From positions 112,139,899-112,203,898 of the forward strand of contig CM057346.1 of assembly GCA_030015575.1 (NCBI GenBank): DNA of 64,000 nucleotides, in the 5' to 3' direction. This stretch comes from Agapanthus africanus (taxonomy: Eukaryota; Streptophyta; Magnoliopsida; Asparagales; Amaryllidaceae). Numbering within the stretch: the first letter of the stretch is position 1; each line of letters opens with the position of its first letter. The notes beneath the pieces were generated by a model that did not search any database, was not told the DNA's origin, and worked only from the letters and a program-made list of their open reading frames with translations. Below, piece after piece: positions 23,670 to 34,169 of this stretch. The position numbers and the translations under genes are program-made.

Positions 23670-26558
23670 ATGGCCTCTAACTGCACCAACTGCTCAAAGT
23701 GCCACTGCAACGGATGCTCCACCTCACCTGGAGGTGTAGCATATGGGCCCCAAGCGGCCTCCTTCCTCGCTCTGCCGGTAAAACAGGTGACCCAGGCCAC
23801 CACCGGCCTGTTTTACGGGACCATGATCCCACCCACAAGCTTCTCTATGCCAATACCTGCACCAGAAACGAACAAGAAGTCGGTCTTCGACCGGCTTACT
23901 ACTACGGCGGCCCCTGTCAACGGGTCGTCCATTACCAAGCCAACAGCCTCTGTCTTTACGAGGCTGGATCAAAAATCTGAGGGACCCGCCAAGAAGCCTG
24001 TGAATCACAAGGTGGCTGTCCCAAGGAAGGCAATAGCCGCTGCTTCAGAAGTCGTCAAGGCGGCTTCCCCTGTCAAAGAGTCAGTCTTTTCAAGACTGAC
24101 TATTCCTGCTCCTGCCGCTGCTCGAGGATTTGTCTTCGACAGGTTGAATATCACCCCTCAAAGGACAACCTCAGTCTTTAAGAGGTTAACACCAGCAGCG
24201 CCTCATTCAGACAGGGGGCAAAAAGAAGCTGTCTCTATCTCCGAGCCAGTCCCAACGGCTCGTCATGCTCGACGTCGCCATTGGCGACGAGTAAGGAAGG
24301 CAGGGGGCAACTCCCCCTCAGGGCTAACTCCACCTGCTCCAGTGGTGGAGGTCAACGCTGCTGTTCTAACTGGGAACAGCTTTGAACTGTTGAGGAGGGT
24401 ACGTAAGAACTCTCCAACCGCTACATTGAAAAGATCTCCTCCGCCCGCGGAGATAGTTCCGGAAATGAAATAAGAACAGCCCCCTCAACGGCTGTCCTCA
24501 AAAATATACAAGGTTTGGCGGAGGGTTCAAGACTCCGTGATTGACCCAGGTCACCCTCGTCAACAGAAAAAGACGAAAGCGCAAGAAGAAAAGGATCGTC
24601 CTCTTAAACAGCAAAGGACGACAATCACCAGGGTGCCCACTGCAACGGCCCCCTCCACTTCAACGGCCCACAAAAGAAGTAGGCCGGAGAACACCCCCGC
24701 GCCCGTGGCAAATGCCAAAGGTAGTGAACCTAAACGCCCTAAGTCCGGGGGCATAACAGTTCATACAGTATACATGGCGTCGGGAAAGGAGGACAGCCGT
24801 GCATCCACAGGTCATAGACCGCTTACTCGGTCAGTGACCAAGGCTCAGGAGCAACAGCAAAAGCTCCAGGAGATGATGACCGTGATGGCCGCACTCACTG
24901 GGCCAAAAGAAACCCCTGAAACGTCCTCGGATGAACGTCAGGAACAAGAAACTGACGCCGAATTCCTACGTCGCATACTGGAGAAGCAGGTTAAAGAAGC
25001 TGCGGAACAGGCAGCCAGTATAAAGAAAATGGCCCTCCTGTTTCGGGACATGGTGGGCATGATGATTCAACAGGATCCACCTGCTGAAGATCCCCCGATC
25101 ATCCTTGAAGACGATATGGGAGAAACGTCGAATCCTCCACCGGCTCTGTCAACAGCCAAGGAGGAGGCGATCTCCAAAGCCGACCTGGACGAGTACATAG
25201 CCCAACAAATACGGGTTCATCATGCGACCGAAGCAGCCGGTCAGGTCGTAAAAACAGGACGACCATATCCGAGATGGTATGACCAGATCAAGTACCCGCC
25301 GGGCTACACAATTCCCAAGTTCCATGTCTATAAGGGGACGGGAAATCCCCACCAGCATGTTGCCCAGTTCAGGGCGCTTTGCGGCAACACTGGCGGTGAT
25401 GATAAATTGTTGCTTCGCCAGTTCGTTGGTAGCTTATCGGATACAGCGTTCGAGTGGTATTCCGAGATCCCGAATGACTCCATCAAGACCTTAGCAGAGA
25501 TGGAGTTGCTGTTTACCCAACGTTTCGCGAGTGCTAGCAAGCGTACCCCGATAACGGTATTGATTAATGCCAGGGTGAAGCCGGGCAAGACATGGGTCCA
25601 ATATGCTATACGGTGGCGTAATTTATGGTCAAAATGCGAGCGGCGCATAGAAGAAGCTCCTGCAGTGGGAATGATTGTGGGAACCCTCGATCCGCAAGCA
25701 ACCATTTCGCAATTTATGATGTTCTTCAAGCCGACCACCTTCCAGGCACTAATCGACAAGCTGGCGCAAATGGATCAGATGGGCCATAAACCTCCTCTCC
25801 CAAAGCCGGACTCCCGAAATGAGAAGGGGAAGGGGAAAGCGATCGTTGTCGCTAATGCTCAACAACAGCCGAACAACTCGAAGCCGGTCGTTCGTCAAAA
25901 TAATATGCGCCCGTACGTAGCCCTTGAGGAGAGTATGGGACGTCCTTACTCGTTTCCCCGAGATAAAACGAGAAGGTTATTCGAGCTGGCGTTGCGCAAC
26001 AAACTCATAAATCTGCCGGATCCAAAACGTCCGTCGCAACCAAGTGATGTCAATAAGCCCAACTACTGTCCTTATCATCGAGTACTGGGTCATCCGATCG
26101 AAGATTGCTACGTCTTCAAAAATTGGCTTGAAGACCAGTACCGACAGGGCAAATTCGCATTGTCCGACAAATGGAAGGTGAATCCACCGCAGCCCCACAC
26201 CTCTAAGGGAATGAATACGCCGGGGGCAATATGCTCTGTCGTTGAAGAAACTCCTTGGGAGGTTGTATTATCAGCCAAAACAAAGAGGATGCTGAATGAT
26301 CTTCAAGCATGCCCAGCGATTAAGTGGAAGAACCCGGTGGAGCCGCAGATCATTGAAGGGATGTTGAACCCTCGTCCAACTCAAAAGATCGATGGAGGTG
26401 GCCCAAGCATTCACAACCAGCCGTCGAAATCTTCAAAGAAGAAGAAAAAGAAGTTAAAGAAGCCCGTGAAGCCTGGCGACAAGCGCACGAACTTGCAAAA
26501 ACAAATTGACGCGCTGGAGGAATACAACCAGAAGGCACGGACTCCCATTACATTCTAA
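23670..26558 (+). pseudogene. gag of element B
   Basis: Nucleocapsid/capsid polyprotein of about 960 codons. ATG at 23670 (MASNCTNCSKCHCNGC) is chosen because element A's gag starts at the same motif. Order: cysteine-rich head (CxxCxxCxCxxC); five (S/F)VFxRL motifs, residues about 70-195; basic RHARRRHWRRVRK (about 245); RPKSGGITVHTVYMASGKEDSR (about 350); capsid-like core (AQFRALCGNTGGDDKLLLRQF, FEWYSEIPNDSI, WVQYAIRWRNLW, about 565-690); CHHC zinc knuckle YCPYHRVLGHPIEDC (26064-26108); Lys-rich tail (KKKKKKLKKP). One in-frame TAA at 24471-24473, where element A has a sense codon, breaks it. A frameshift near 26680 separates it from protease. Confidence 0.85.
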
Positions 26559-26664
26559 GAATTCCTCAGTCACGTCTTTCAAGAGGAAGATGAGAGAGAA
26601 ATTTCATCTGACGAATCTGAAGAATACGTGGCGAGCTGTTATGTGATTTCCTATTCGTTCATGG

Positions 26665-28203
26665 GCGGAGACTCCTTGTACTGAAACGCTGGGAGCAGAT
26701 CCCGAACCAAAAATTCTAGGGCCATCGAATGAAGTAATCGACGCGTTCCTCAATGAAGCTCTCTTGAAAAGTAAAGCTGATCGGGAGCGCGAGGCGATCA
26801 TATTTGAAAGGGCCAAGCGCCAACGGCTTGACGAAAGAGCTGAGATACTCCCACTGGAGCAAAATACGCCCACTGCGGATAAAATCAAATTTAAAATTAG
26901 GAAAAGGTTTGCTAAAGCCGTGTCGATGGGTATGAAGCTACCATCCTCTGAGGGAAGTGTTACTGGTGAAGCGGAAATGCACCCCTCCTATTGCTTGTAT
27001 CATCGGAAGATTTCGCACCCCACTGAAGAGTGCAAAGCTTTCGATAGATGGTGGCAAGGATATGTTGCTCACCGACAACAGGTTAAGCGGGAGAAGCGCA
27101 AGACTCGCCGGGAACAAAACAGTGCGACCGATGGGCTTAACAGAACTACCGGCAATTGTCGCATGGTCAGTGCCGGAGGACCACAAGAGCTCACATTCAG
27201 GAGCGATTCCGACGAGGAGCTGGCTCTTAGCCCCCTCTTTAAAGAGTCTACTGCGGGAAAAGAAGAAGAGCCGAAGATTTGTGAAAATATCCGGCTGCGT
27301 AATCGCACGTTGCCCGAAAAGAATCTCGGACCCCCAAACAAAAAAGATAAAGGGAAAGAAAAGGTCTCTGAGGACATCGCCCTAGATGACCAAGTCATGG
27401 AAGAGCTAACTGCCAAAGACCCGCCGAAGAAAAATAAGGTGGATTACAACGTATTAACGCATCTGAGAAAGCTACCCTCGCAGCTCAGCATTCTTGACGC
27501 TCTTTTACTATCAAAGGAGGCGAGAGATTCGTTAATTAAGGCACTACAAGACCCGGAGCAGTTCCAAGCTTTCCTGGCTGAAGAAAAGATGAATGATGAA
27601 TTGGAGGAAGTGCGCACGGCCGATGTCACTTTTGGCGATGAAGACCTTCTTCTTGGGACGTGCGAACACAATCGCCCTCTCTATGTCTCAGGATACTGCC
27701 ATGATATAAAGATCGGCAAAATCCTGGTCGATAACGGATCATCTGTTAATCTCCTTAACGTGCGAGTGTTGAAGGAAATCTGCATGAGCGTCCAACACCT
27801 CGCTCGAGACAAGATCACCATCTCCGGATTCGACTCCCAATCATCAAAGACTCTTGGATCTGTGATACTGACGCTACGCTTTGGGCTGCTCGTCACGGAC
27901 ATTAAATTCCACGTCATAGATGCCAAGACATGCTACAACGCTCTGCTCGGCCGACCATGGTTACACGAGTACAACATCATCCCTTCTACACAGCATCAGT
28001 GTATGAAATATTCTAGGGATGGTCTCGAGTATACCGTGACGGGAGAACTGAATCCATTTTCCGTGAACGAAGTTCGCAAATATGAAATGCCAAATACTTC
28101 TTACCGAGTTTCGAAGACACGGAAAGGTGTCACAAGCCGGAGAATAAAACTAATGCTACCATCCCTGTCTTCGGCAGTGATACCGAGGAGGAAGAGGAGA
28201 TAG
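26665..28203 (+). pseudogene. Second knuckle and aspartic protease region of element B
   Basis: Open from about 26665 (ETLGADPEPKILGP), with no start needed in the original polyprotein. It carries a second CHHC knuckle (YCLYHRKISHPTEEC, C at 26992 and 27031), a charged linker, then the retropepsin-like domain: ILVDNGSSVNLL with catalytic Asp as DNGSS (about 27727), followed by FHVIDAKTCYNALLGRPWL (about 27907-27963). The protease would cleave the polyprotein in the particle. The last 35 or so codons are out of frame: sense coding continues from about 28104 in another frame (FEDTERCHKPEN). Confidence 0.8.
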
Positions 28204-29048
28204 TTTATTCGGATCTGCCCCAATACACCAAGCCGGGACCATCCGCTCCTACGTTGATCTTTGGTAGTGATTCGGAGGATGAGGTCCATGCTGTATTCTC
28301 TGCTCAACCTTCAATACGAGTTTCCGCTGACGAAGAGCAAAGTCTGCAAGTCGCCATGGTGCCACTTAAACATTATAAGGAACTGGATGCGCTCGATACC
28401 GACGGTGTAGAGGATCTGCAGACGTTCTATATCCCTCCCAGGCGAGAAGGCGAGAAGGCAATTCTATTCTACCGCTCTGAAGAAAACAAAGCGGAGAAAG
28501 AAATCTGGCACGGGGCGGATCCTACGCTGGACAGGCTTCAACCCATCCGTCTACCCAGAGATTATACAGAAGGCTTGAAGAGGTTGTTGAAGCGCCAAGG
28601 GATACCCTTCAAACAGACCGTTAGAAAGGCCAAATTCTATGACAGGGTCTGGAACGTCCCCGGAACTCAACACAAGCTGCCTAATGGGAGAATGGAAACA
28701 ATCGGGCTCGGATACATTCGCTCCAAGAAACGAGAGCTGCTCCGTGACTGTTACGTCGTGCATGACTTCAATGAAGAAGCAGATGCTCAACGGGAGGACG
28801 CTAATCCTGAACCAGTAAAAGTTCCTGATGCAGAAGTGCCCAGTTCATCGTTTGAAGAACAAATGGACAGGCTTATAAAGGAAGCTGGTCAAAAAGTCCA
28901 CGACGATCACAACCGCGAAATGGCCATCTACAAGAAAGCCAAAACGCAACACCTCCTTCAACAGGCCGTCAAAGATGAGAGTGCCGCCCCCTGTCAACCT
29001 ATTATAAAAAAGGCTCGACGCAGGGGCAAAAACAAGTCGAAAGGCTGA
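28104..29048 (+). pseudogene. Linker region between protease and RT of element B
   Basis: After the frameshift the frame reads VFGSDTEEEEEIVYSDLP and, about 30 residues later, LIFGSDSEDEV, two related acidic motifs. It continues through GLKRLLKRQGIPF and GRMETIGLGYIRSKKREL to a basic end (KKARRRGKNKSKG). A TGA at 29046-29048 stops it, but the frame stays open beyond. This stretch is the usual spacer between protease and RT in Tat elements, and no catalytic domain is recognised. The GLGY words faintly recall a G-patch, but not enough to call one. Confidence 0.6.
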
Positions 29049-31138
29049 AAAAGCACTCAACAGCAACAAAGCGGGGCTAAGAAGCCACGCAAACAGGAGT
29101 CGAGCATTATTGATCTATCCCTCATAAAGAAAATGGGTCGAGCATACTCGTTTCCTCAGGACAAGACGAAGAAGATACTAGATCTTGCTCTAAAACATCA
29201 AATGCTTATACTGCCGGAGTCCAAAAACCCCGAACACGCAGGCGAAGTCTCACACCCAAACTATTGATTTTATCACCGAGTGGTAGGACATCCTCTCGAA
29301 GACTGCTTCACCTTCAAGAATTGGGTCGAAGATCAGTATCAGCTTGGCAAGTTCGCTCTGTCTGACAACTGGAGAGTAATACCGCCACAGAAGCATGAAC
29401 CCAAAGCCACGAGAGAAGAACCAGTTCCACATTGGGATTGGAAGCGAATTCGTACTTGTCACGTGATAACAATATCAAAAGAAGAGCCCGAGAACGTGGA
29501 TGACCTTCCCTGGTGCTTCGAAAACAATAGCGACGAGGTGATCTCAGAATTTCCGCCAGCACCGAAAGAGCTGGAAGATGGAATACATACCACTGCAGAT
29601 AACCTCAAGAAAATTGAGTTGGGAACGGCGAATGACCCGCGACCGACATTCATCAGCGAGCTACTATCTGAAGAAAGGGTGGCTACGCTAAAAGACCTGC
29701 TTATGCAGCATAAAGATTGCTTCGCATGGAACTATTCCGAGATGCCAGGACTAGATTCAGAAATTGCTGTGCACAAATTGGCAATATCCCCAGACGTCAA
29801 GCCGGTCAAACAGGCGCCAAGAAGAATGCGGCTCGAGCTTGAGATGAGTATCAACGCCGAGGTCAAGAAGCTGATCGACTCTGGCTTCATCTAGGAAGTT
29901 CAATATCCTGACCGGATCGCCAACATCGTCCCGGTAATGAAGAAAAATGGGACAGTGCGCATATGCGTGGACTTCCGGGATCTCAATAAAGCCTGTCCGA
30001 AGGACGATTTCCCGGTGCTAGTCACCGAACTGATGATAAACAATACATCCACTCATGAGGTTTTCTCCTTCATGGACGCTCATCAGGGTATAATCAGATA
30101 AAGATGCACCCCGAAGACCAGAAGCACACTGCCTTCAGGACTCCTTTGGGCATATTTTGCTATAAAGTGATGCCCTTCGGTTTAAAGAACGCCGGTGCTA
30201 CTTATCAGAGAGCCATGACGCAGATCTTCGATGACCTTATACACGAAATCGTCGAATGCTATATCGATGATCTCGTGGTTAAAAGTAAATCATACGAGGA
30301 ACATCTCGAGCATCTGAAGACCGTATTTCAACGCCTTCGACAATACAACTTGAAGATGAACCCCCTCAAGTGTGCATTCGGAGTTTCTTCGGGCAAATTC
30401 CAGGGATTCATCATCCGACACCGAGGTATTGAGATAGATCCGTCAAAGATCAAGGCGATCATGGAAATGCCTCCGCCAAGAACTCTCAAACAGCTGCGGT
30501 CTCTCCAAAGGAAGCTCGCGTATATACGGCGATTTATAGCCAACCTTTTAGGCAAGTGCCGTCCTTACAGCCACCTGATGAAAAAAGGAACCCCATTCGT
30601 CTTGGATCAAAAATGCCAAGGCGCGCTGGACGAAATCAAGCAATACCTCCAGAATCCGCCAGTATTGGCTGCTCCGGTCAAGGGAAAGCCCCTCATTCTT
30701 TATACAACCGCCCTCGAAGGTTCCTTAGGCGCATTATGGGCGCAAGAGAATGACCAGGGGAAAGAAAGAGCACTCTACTACTTAAGTCGAGTTCTACTGG
30801 GGGCAGAAAGCAACTATTCACCTATTGAAAAACACTGCCTGGCGTTGATCTTCGCGATAACAAAGCTCAGGCACTATGCGTTGGCGTATGAGGTCCGTCT
30901 CATTTCGAAGGTGGATCCTCTTAAATACTTAATGTCAAAAGCCATATTGACGGGACGACTCGCTAAATGGGCTCTGCTCTTGATGGAGTTCTCGATAACC
31001 TATCAACCTCTCAAGGCAGTGAAAGGCCAGGCCATCGTCGACTTCCTCGCTGAGCATCCGATACCCGCCAATTCTCCTTTGAATTGCGATCTTTCAGACG
31101 AACATGCGTTTGATGCGATCGACGGTGGTGATACCTGA
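29049..31138 (+). pseudogene. Third knuckle module, reverse transcriptase and RNase H of element B
   Basis: Begins with a second version of gag's C-terminal module (MGRAYSFPQDKTKKILDLAL, then HRVVGHPLEDCFTFKNWVEDQYQ). Its first knuckle Cys is replaced by TGA (29265-29267). RT follows from about 29680: RRMRLELEMSINAEVKKLID, then a TAG at 29892-29894, VPVMKKNGTVRICVDFRDLN, and FSFMDAHQG with the first catalytic Asp. A 1-nt frameshift near 30085 leads into MHPEDQKHTAFRTPLG, MPFGLKNAGATYQRAM and YIDDLVVKS (the YxDD box). The gypsy-type RNase H (about 30600-31060) has lost its first acidic motif (LILYTTALEGSLGALW). TGA at 31136-31138 sits just before WELYFDGAS. Confidence 0.85.
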
Positions 31139-32944
31139 TGGGAGCTTTATTTCGACGGAGCATCCTCCATGAAGAAGCGCAAACAAAATACCCCTGTAAT
31201 CAAATCAGGGGTAGGACTCATCTTTGTAACTCCACAAGGAGGGATAATGCGCTTTGCTTTCTCCCTAACAGAGCCGAGGACGAATAACGAAGCCGAATAC
31301 GAAGCTTTGATAGCAGGCCTCGAGATCGCCATTGACATGGGAATTGAAAACCTCCTCATATACGGAGATTCTCAACTGGTCGTTAGTCAAGTAAACGGCG
31401 ACTACCAAACGTGCAAACCGGAGTTGGTGAAGTACGGTGAAAAGGTGCAACAACTGTTGACCCAAATTCCCTCCTATACTTTGGAAAGCAAACCACGCGC
31501 GGAAAATAGCAAAGCGGACGCGTTAGCTAAGCTCGCTAAAGAACTGGCTGACGAGAACCTCGATGACGTCAGAATCGTGGTACAAAGCTGTCGAGTGCTC
31601 GCCCCAGCAGAAATATCTCCGGAATCATCCGAAGAAAAGGGAGCGACTGAGCAGACGACCTTACAAATAAAAGAACGAGAAAAGGCTGAGGACTGGAGGG
31701 AAGTCTTCATAGACTACTTTAAGTCCCGTCGAATGCCCGAAGATGCGTCCACAAGACATCAGCTCATGAAACGAGCTCTATCTTTCGCCTTCGTCAATGA
31801 TACTTTGTACAAGAGGTCGTCTGATTCTCTGTGGATGATATGCTTAGGACCGGATGAAATAGAAAGATTCGTTCAGGAAGTCCATGACGGAATCTGTGGT
31901 TCTCACCAAGCGGGCCCGAAGATGAAGTTGAAGATCAAACGGATGGGCTACTACTGGCCCACGATGATTCAGGATTGCCTCGAATATGCGAAGCAATGCC
32001 ACTCATGCCAAATCCATGGGGACTTTATCCACCAACATCCAAATCCATTATATCCAACAGTGGCTAGCTGGCCATTCGAAATGTGGGGGACTGACATAGT
32101 CGGCCCCATCGAACCAGCATCGTCCAGAGGACATCGTTTCATCCTGGCGACAACCGATTACTTCTCCAAATGGGCAGAGGCAGTACCGCTGAGGGAAGTG
32201 AAGACGGAAAATATCCTCCATTTCTTCAAGACGCACGTCATATATCGGTTTGGAACCCCGCGACGGATCATCTCCGATAATGGGCCAGCCTACAGGAGCC
32301 ACAAGATCAGTCGCTTCGCGCAACAACATAACATAGACTGGAGGTATTCTTCGGTTTATAATCCGCGAGCTAATGGTTTAGTCGAGGCCTTCAACAAGAC
32401 CCTGACGAAGATCATGAAAAAGACGGTGTCCCGAAATAAGAAAGACGGGCACGAGAGACTGCAAGAGGCTCTTTGGGCGTATCGAACTACGTTCAAGACA
32501 GCCACGAACACAACGCCATACGCGTTGGTATTCGGTACGGAAGCAATACTCCCCCTCGAGATAGAGCTACCCTTTCTACGAGTGGCAGTCCACTACGAGT
32601 TGACAAACGAAGAGAATGCTCACCTTCGCCTTGAAGAGCTCGATGCCCTTGATGAAACACGACTCATAACGCAACAAAATCTGGAAGCTTATAAAGCAAA
32701 GATGACGCGCTCATATGAAAGATTGACCCGACCGAGGACATTCCGCCAAGGCGAACTTGTGCTAGTAGTCAAAAGGCCTATAATCCCCAATCGCGCCAAG
32801 GGGGGAAAATTCGAGCCAAACTACGAAGGCCCGTACATCATAGATAAAGTCTACCAGGGTGGAGCCTATCTACTCATGGATATGCACGGTGAAAGGCCTT
32901 TCAGGCCAATAAATGGCCGATTCCTAAAGAAATACTACGCTTAG
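31139..32944 (+). CDS. Archaeal-type RNase H and integrase of element B
   Basis: Part of pol that remains open for about 600 codons. First is a second, archaeal-type RNase H with its acidic residues in place: ELYFDGAS, NNEAEYEALIAGLEIA, YGDSQLVVSQVNG and KADALAKLAKEL. Its presence identifies the Tat lineage. Integrase follows: an H-H-C-C finger (HDGICGSHQAG ... CHSCQIHGD, about 31890-32020), then the DDE core with MWGTDIVGPIE, RIISDNGPAY and NGLVEAFNKTL, and a C-terminal GEL-VLVVKRPI and FEPNYEGPY(I) part before the stop at 32942. This is the only pol section with all catalytic residues, but the upstream breaks mean it would not be made as part of a full polyprotein. Confidence 0.88.
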   Translation, partial: WELYFDGASSMKKRKQNTPVIKSGVGLIFVTPQGGIMRFAFSLTEPRTNNEAEYEALIAGLEIAIDMGIENLLIYGDSQLVVSQVNGDYQTCKPELVKYGEKVQQLLTQIPSYTLESKPRAENSKADALAKLAKELADENLDDVRIVVQSCRVLAPAEISPESSEEKGATEQTTLQIKEREKAEDWREVFIDYFKSRRMPEDASTRHQLMKRALSFAFVNDTLYKRSSDSLWMICLGPDEIERFVQEVHDGICGSHQAGPKMKLKIKRMGYYWPTMIQDCLEYAKQCHSCQIHGDFIHQHPNPLYPTVASWPFEMWGTDIVGPIEPASSRGHRFILATTDYFSKWAEAVPLREVKTENILHFFKTHVIYRFGTPRRIISDNGPAYRSHKISRFAQQHNIDWRYSSVYNPRANGLVEAFNKTLTKIMKKTVSRNKKDGHERLQEALWAYRTTFKTATNTTPYALVFGTEAILPLEIELPFLRVAVHYELTNEENAHLRLEELDALDETRLITQQNLEAYKAKMTRSYERLTRPRTFRQGELVLVVKRPIIPNRAKGGKFEPNYEGPYIIDKVYQGGAYLLMDMHGERPFRPINGRFLKKYYA

Positions 32945-33447
32945 CGAGTTATCGCCTAGGTCAATGATAGATGACGATGACTATGTCCGCTCGCTATCTT
33001 CCTAAACTCAAACTTTATAAGCAATAGCCAGCCTTCTCAATGTCGGACCGAAACGTCCTTAAACTTATAAAGGACCGAAACGTCTTTAAACTACTACCGC
33101 AGCATCCTTAGGCTGACGAGATGAATAAAAAAAAAGAAGAAGAAAAAAGAATAGAAAAAAATGAATGATAAAAACGGTATGTCCATAAGCAAAAGGGGCA
33201 CAGATGAAAACCCGAAAGGGCTCCGTGAGTAAAAACAGCAGGGCTACCGGCGAGTGTTCGTGAAAACCCGAAAGGGCGCGACCTCGTAAAAAAAAGTAAA
33301 TAAGAATAAAAAGAATTAAAAAAAATGGTATGTCCATAAGCAAAATGGGCACGGATGAAAACCTGAAAGGGCTCCGTGAGTAAAAATAGCAGGACTACCG
33401 CCGAGTGTTTGTGAAAACCTGAAAGGGCACAACCTCGTTAAAGGACA
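32945..33447 (+). other. 3' non-coding DNA after integrase: LTR-like repeats and a 150-bp duplication
   Basis: At 33043-33092 two GGACCGAAACGT(C/T)(C/T)TTAAACT words repeat the motif of element B's LTR. From 33172 a unit (GGTATGTCCATAAGC ... GAAAACCCGAAAGGG ... CTCCGTGAGTAAAAA) is duplicated with a 150-bp period (33176, 33326). No gene seen. Confidence 0.7.
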
Positions 33448-33622
33448 CTTACGGGGTCCTCTCGACCTTGTAAGGAGAAACCACCCGTGTGAGATCCTTA
33501 CGACTCACTAGAGATCAACACACTTAGGAGTCCTCACGATTCCTAGGGAGAAATTACACTTACAAGATCCTCACGACTTATAGGGAGAAATAACTTTGTG
33601 AGACCCTTACGGCTCATGAAGT
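33448..33622 (+). other. Five-hairpin array with constant loop (element B, first copy)
   Basis: Stems: CTTAC/GTAAG plus GGTC/GACC (33448-33474); GTGAG/CTCAC (33489-33508); TTAGGA/TCCTA-type (about 33521-33545); a decayed fourth (about 33558-33583); ACTTTGTGAG/CTCATGAAGT, 10 pairs including two G-U (33593, 33613). Loops: TCCTCTCGA, TCCTTACGA, TCCTCACGA, TCCTCACGA and CCCTTACGG. The wobble pairs would be mismatches in the opposite strand, favouring a sense RNA structure. Confidence 0.65.
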
Positions 33623-34169
33623 CAAAAGCCTTAGTCGACAGGATCCTAACCCTGGTCGCTAAGCCACCTTTGCTCGACATCGACGGAGGCAGATGATGAT
33701 TCGCTCCTGGTAATATCCCAGTTGTAGCGGTGCTGATGCCGAAATCGGTGTCTAATTTCAGATTTACGGTGAAAAGCCAGTAGGCCGCACATGCATATGA
33801 AATAGCCGAAATGATGGGGCAGCTTGCAATAAAAAGCAGCAAGTAAAAACGTATGCACACGAAATAGCCGAAATGATTGGGCAACTCGCAATAAAAAGCA
33901 GCGAGTAAAAATAAAATGAACAGCCAAAATGATTGGGCACCGCGAAAAATAGCCGAAATGATTGGGCAATCGCGACCGTCGCGATATAAAAGCTGAAATG
34001 ATAGAGCATCGCGGAAATAAAAAAAAAGAAATGATAAAACCTTGGCCCTACAGTTGAGATCACATCGATCCCTGTATACAATCCAAGGGCGCAAACAAAG
34101 AAGAAACCTTACTTTCCCAACAGGCTCCGCCAGAAAACGAAGCCAAATCTCGACGGTTCATCACGACAC
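33623..34169 (+). repeat. Short repeats around GCCGAAATGATTGGGCA
   Basis: Between about 33795 and 33970 the words AATAGCCGAAATGATTGGGC and GCAATAAAAAGCAGC recur three to four times at uneven spacing, followed by CGCGATATAAAAGCTG, which element A also has (14219). The rest up to the 132-bp array is shared with element A at 14230-14400. No gene seen. Confidence 0.6.

Noticed and set aside
25149..25759. Minus-strand frames within gag and pol
   Set aside because: Shadows of the real plus-strand coding frames; no domains.
28680..28730. G-patch domain before RT
   Set aside because: Only a GLGY word matches; the glycine pattern is not met.
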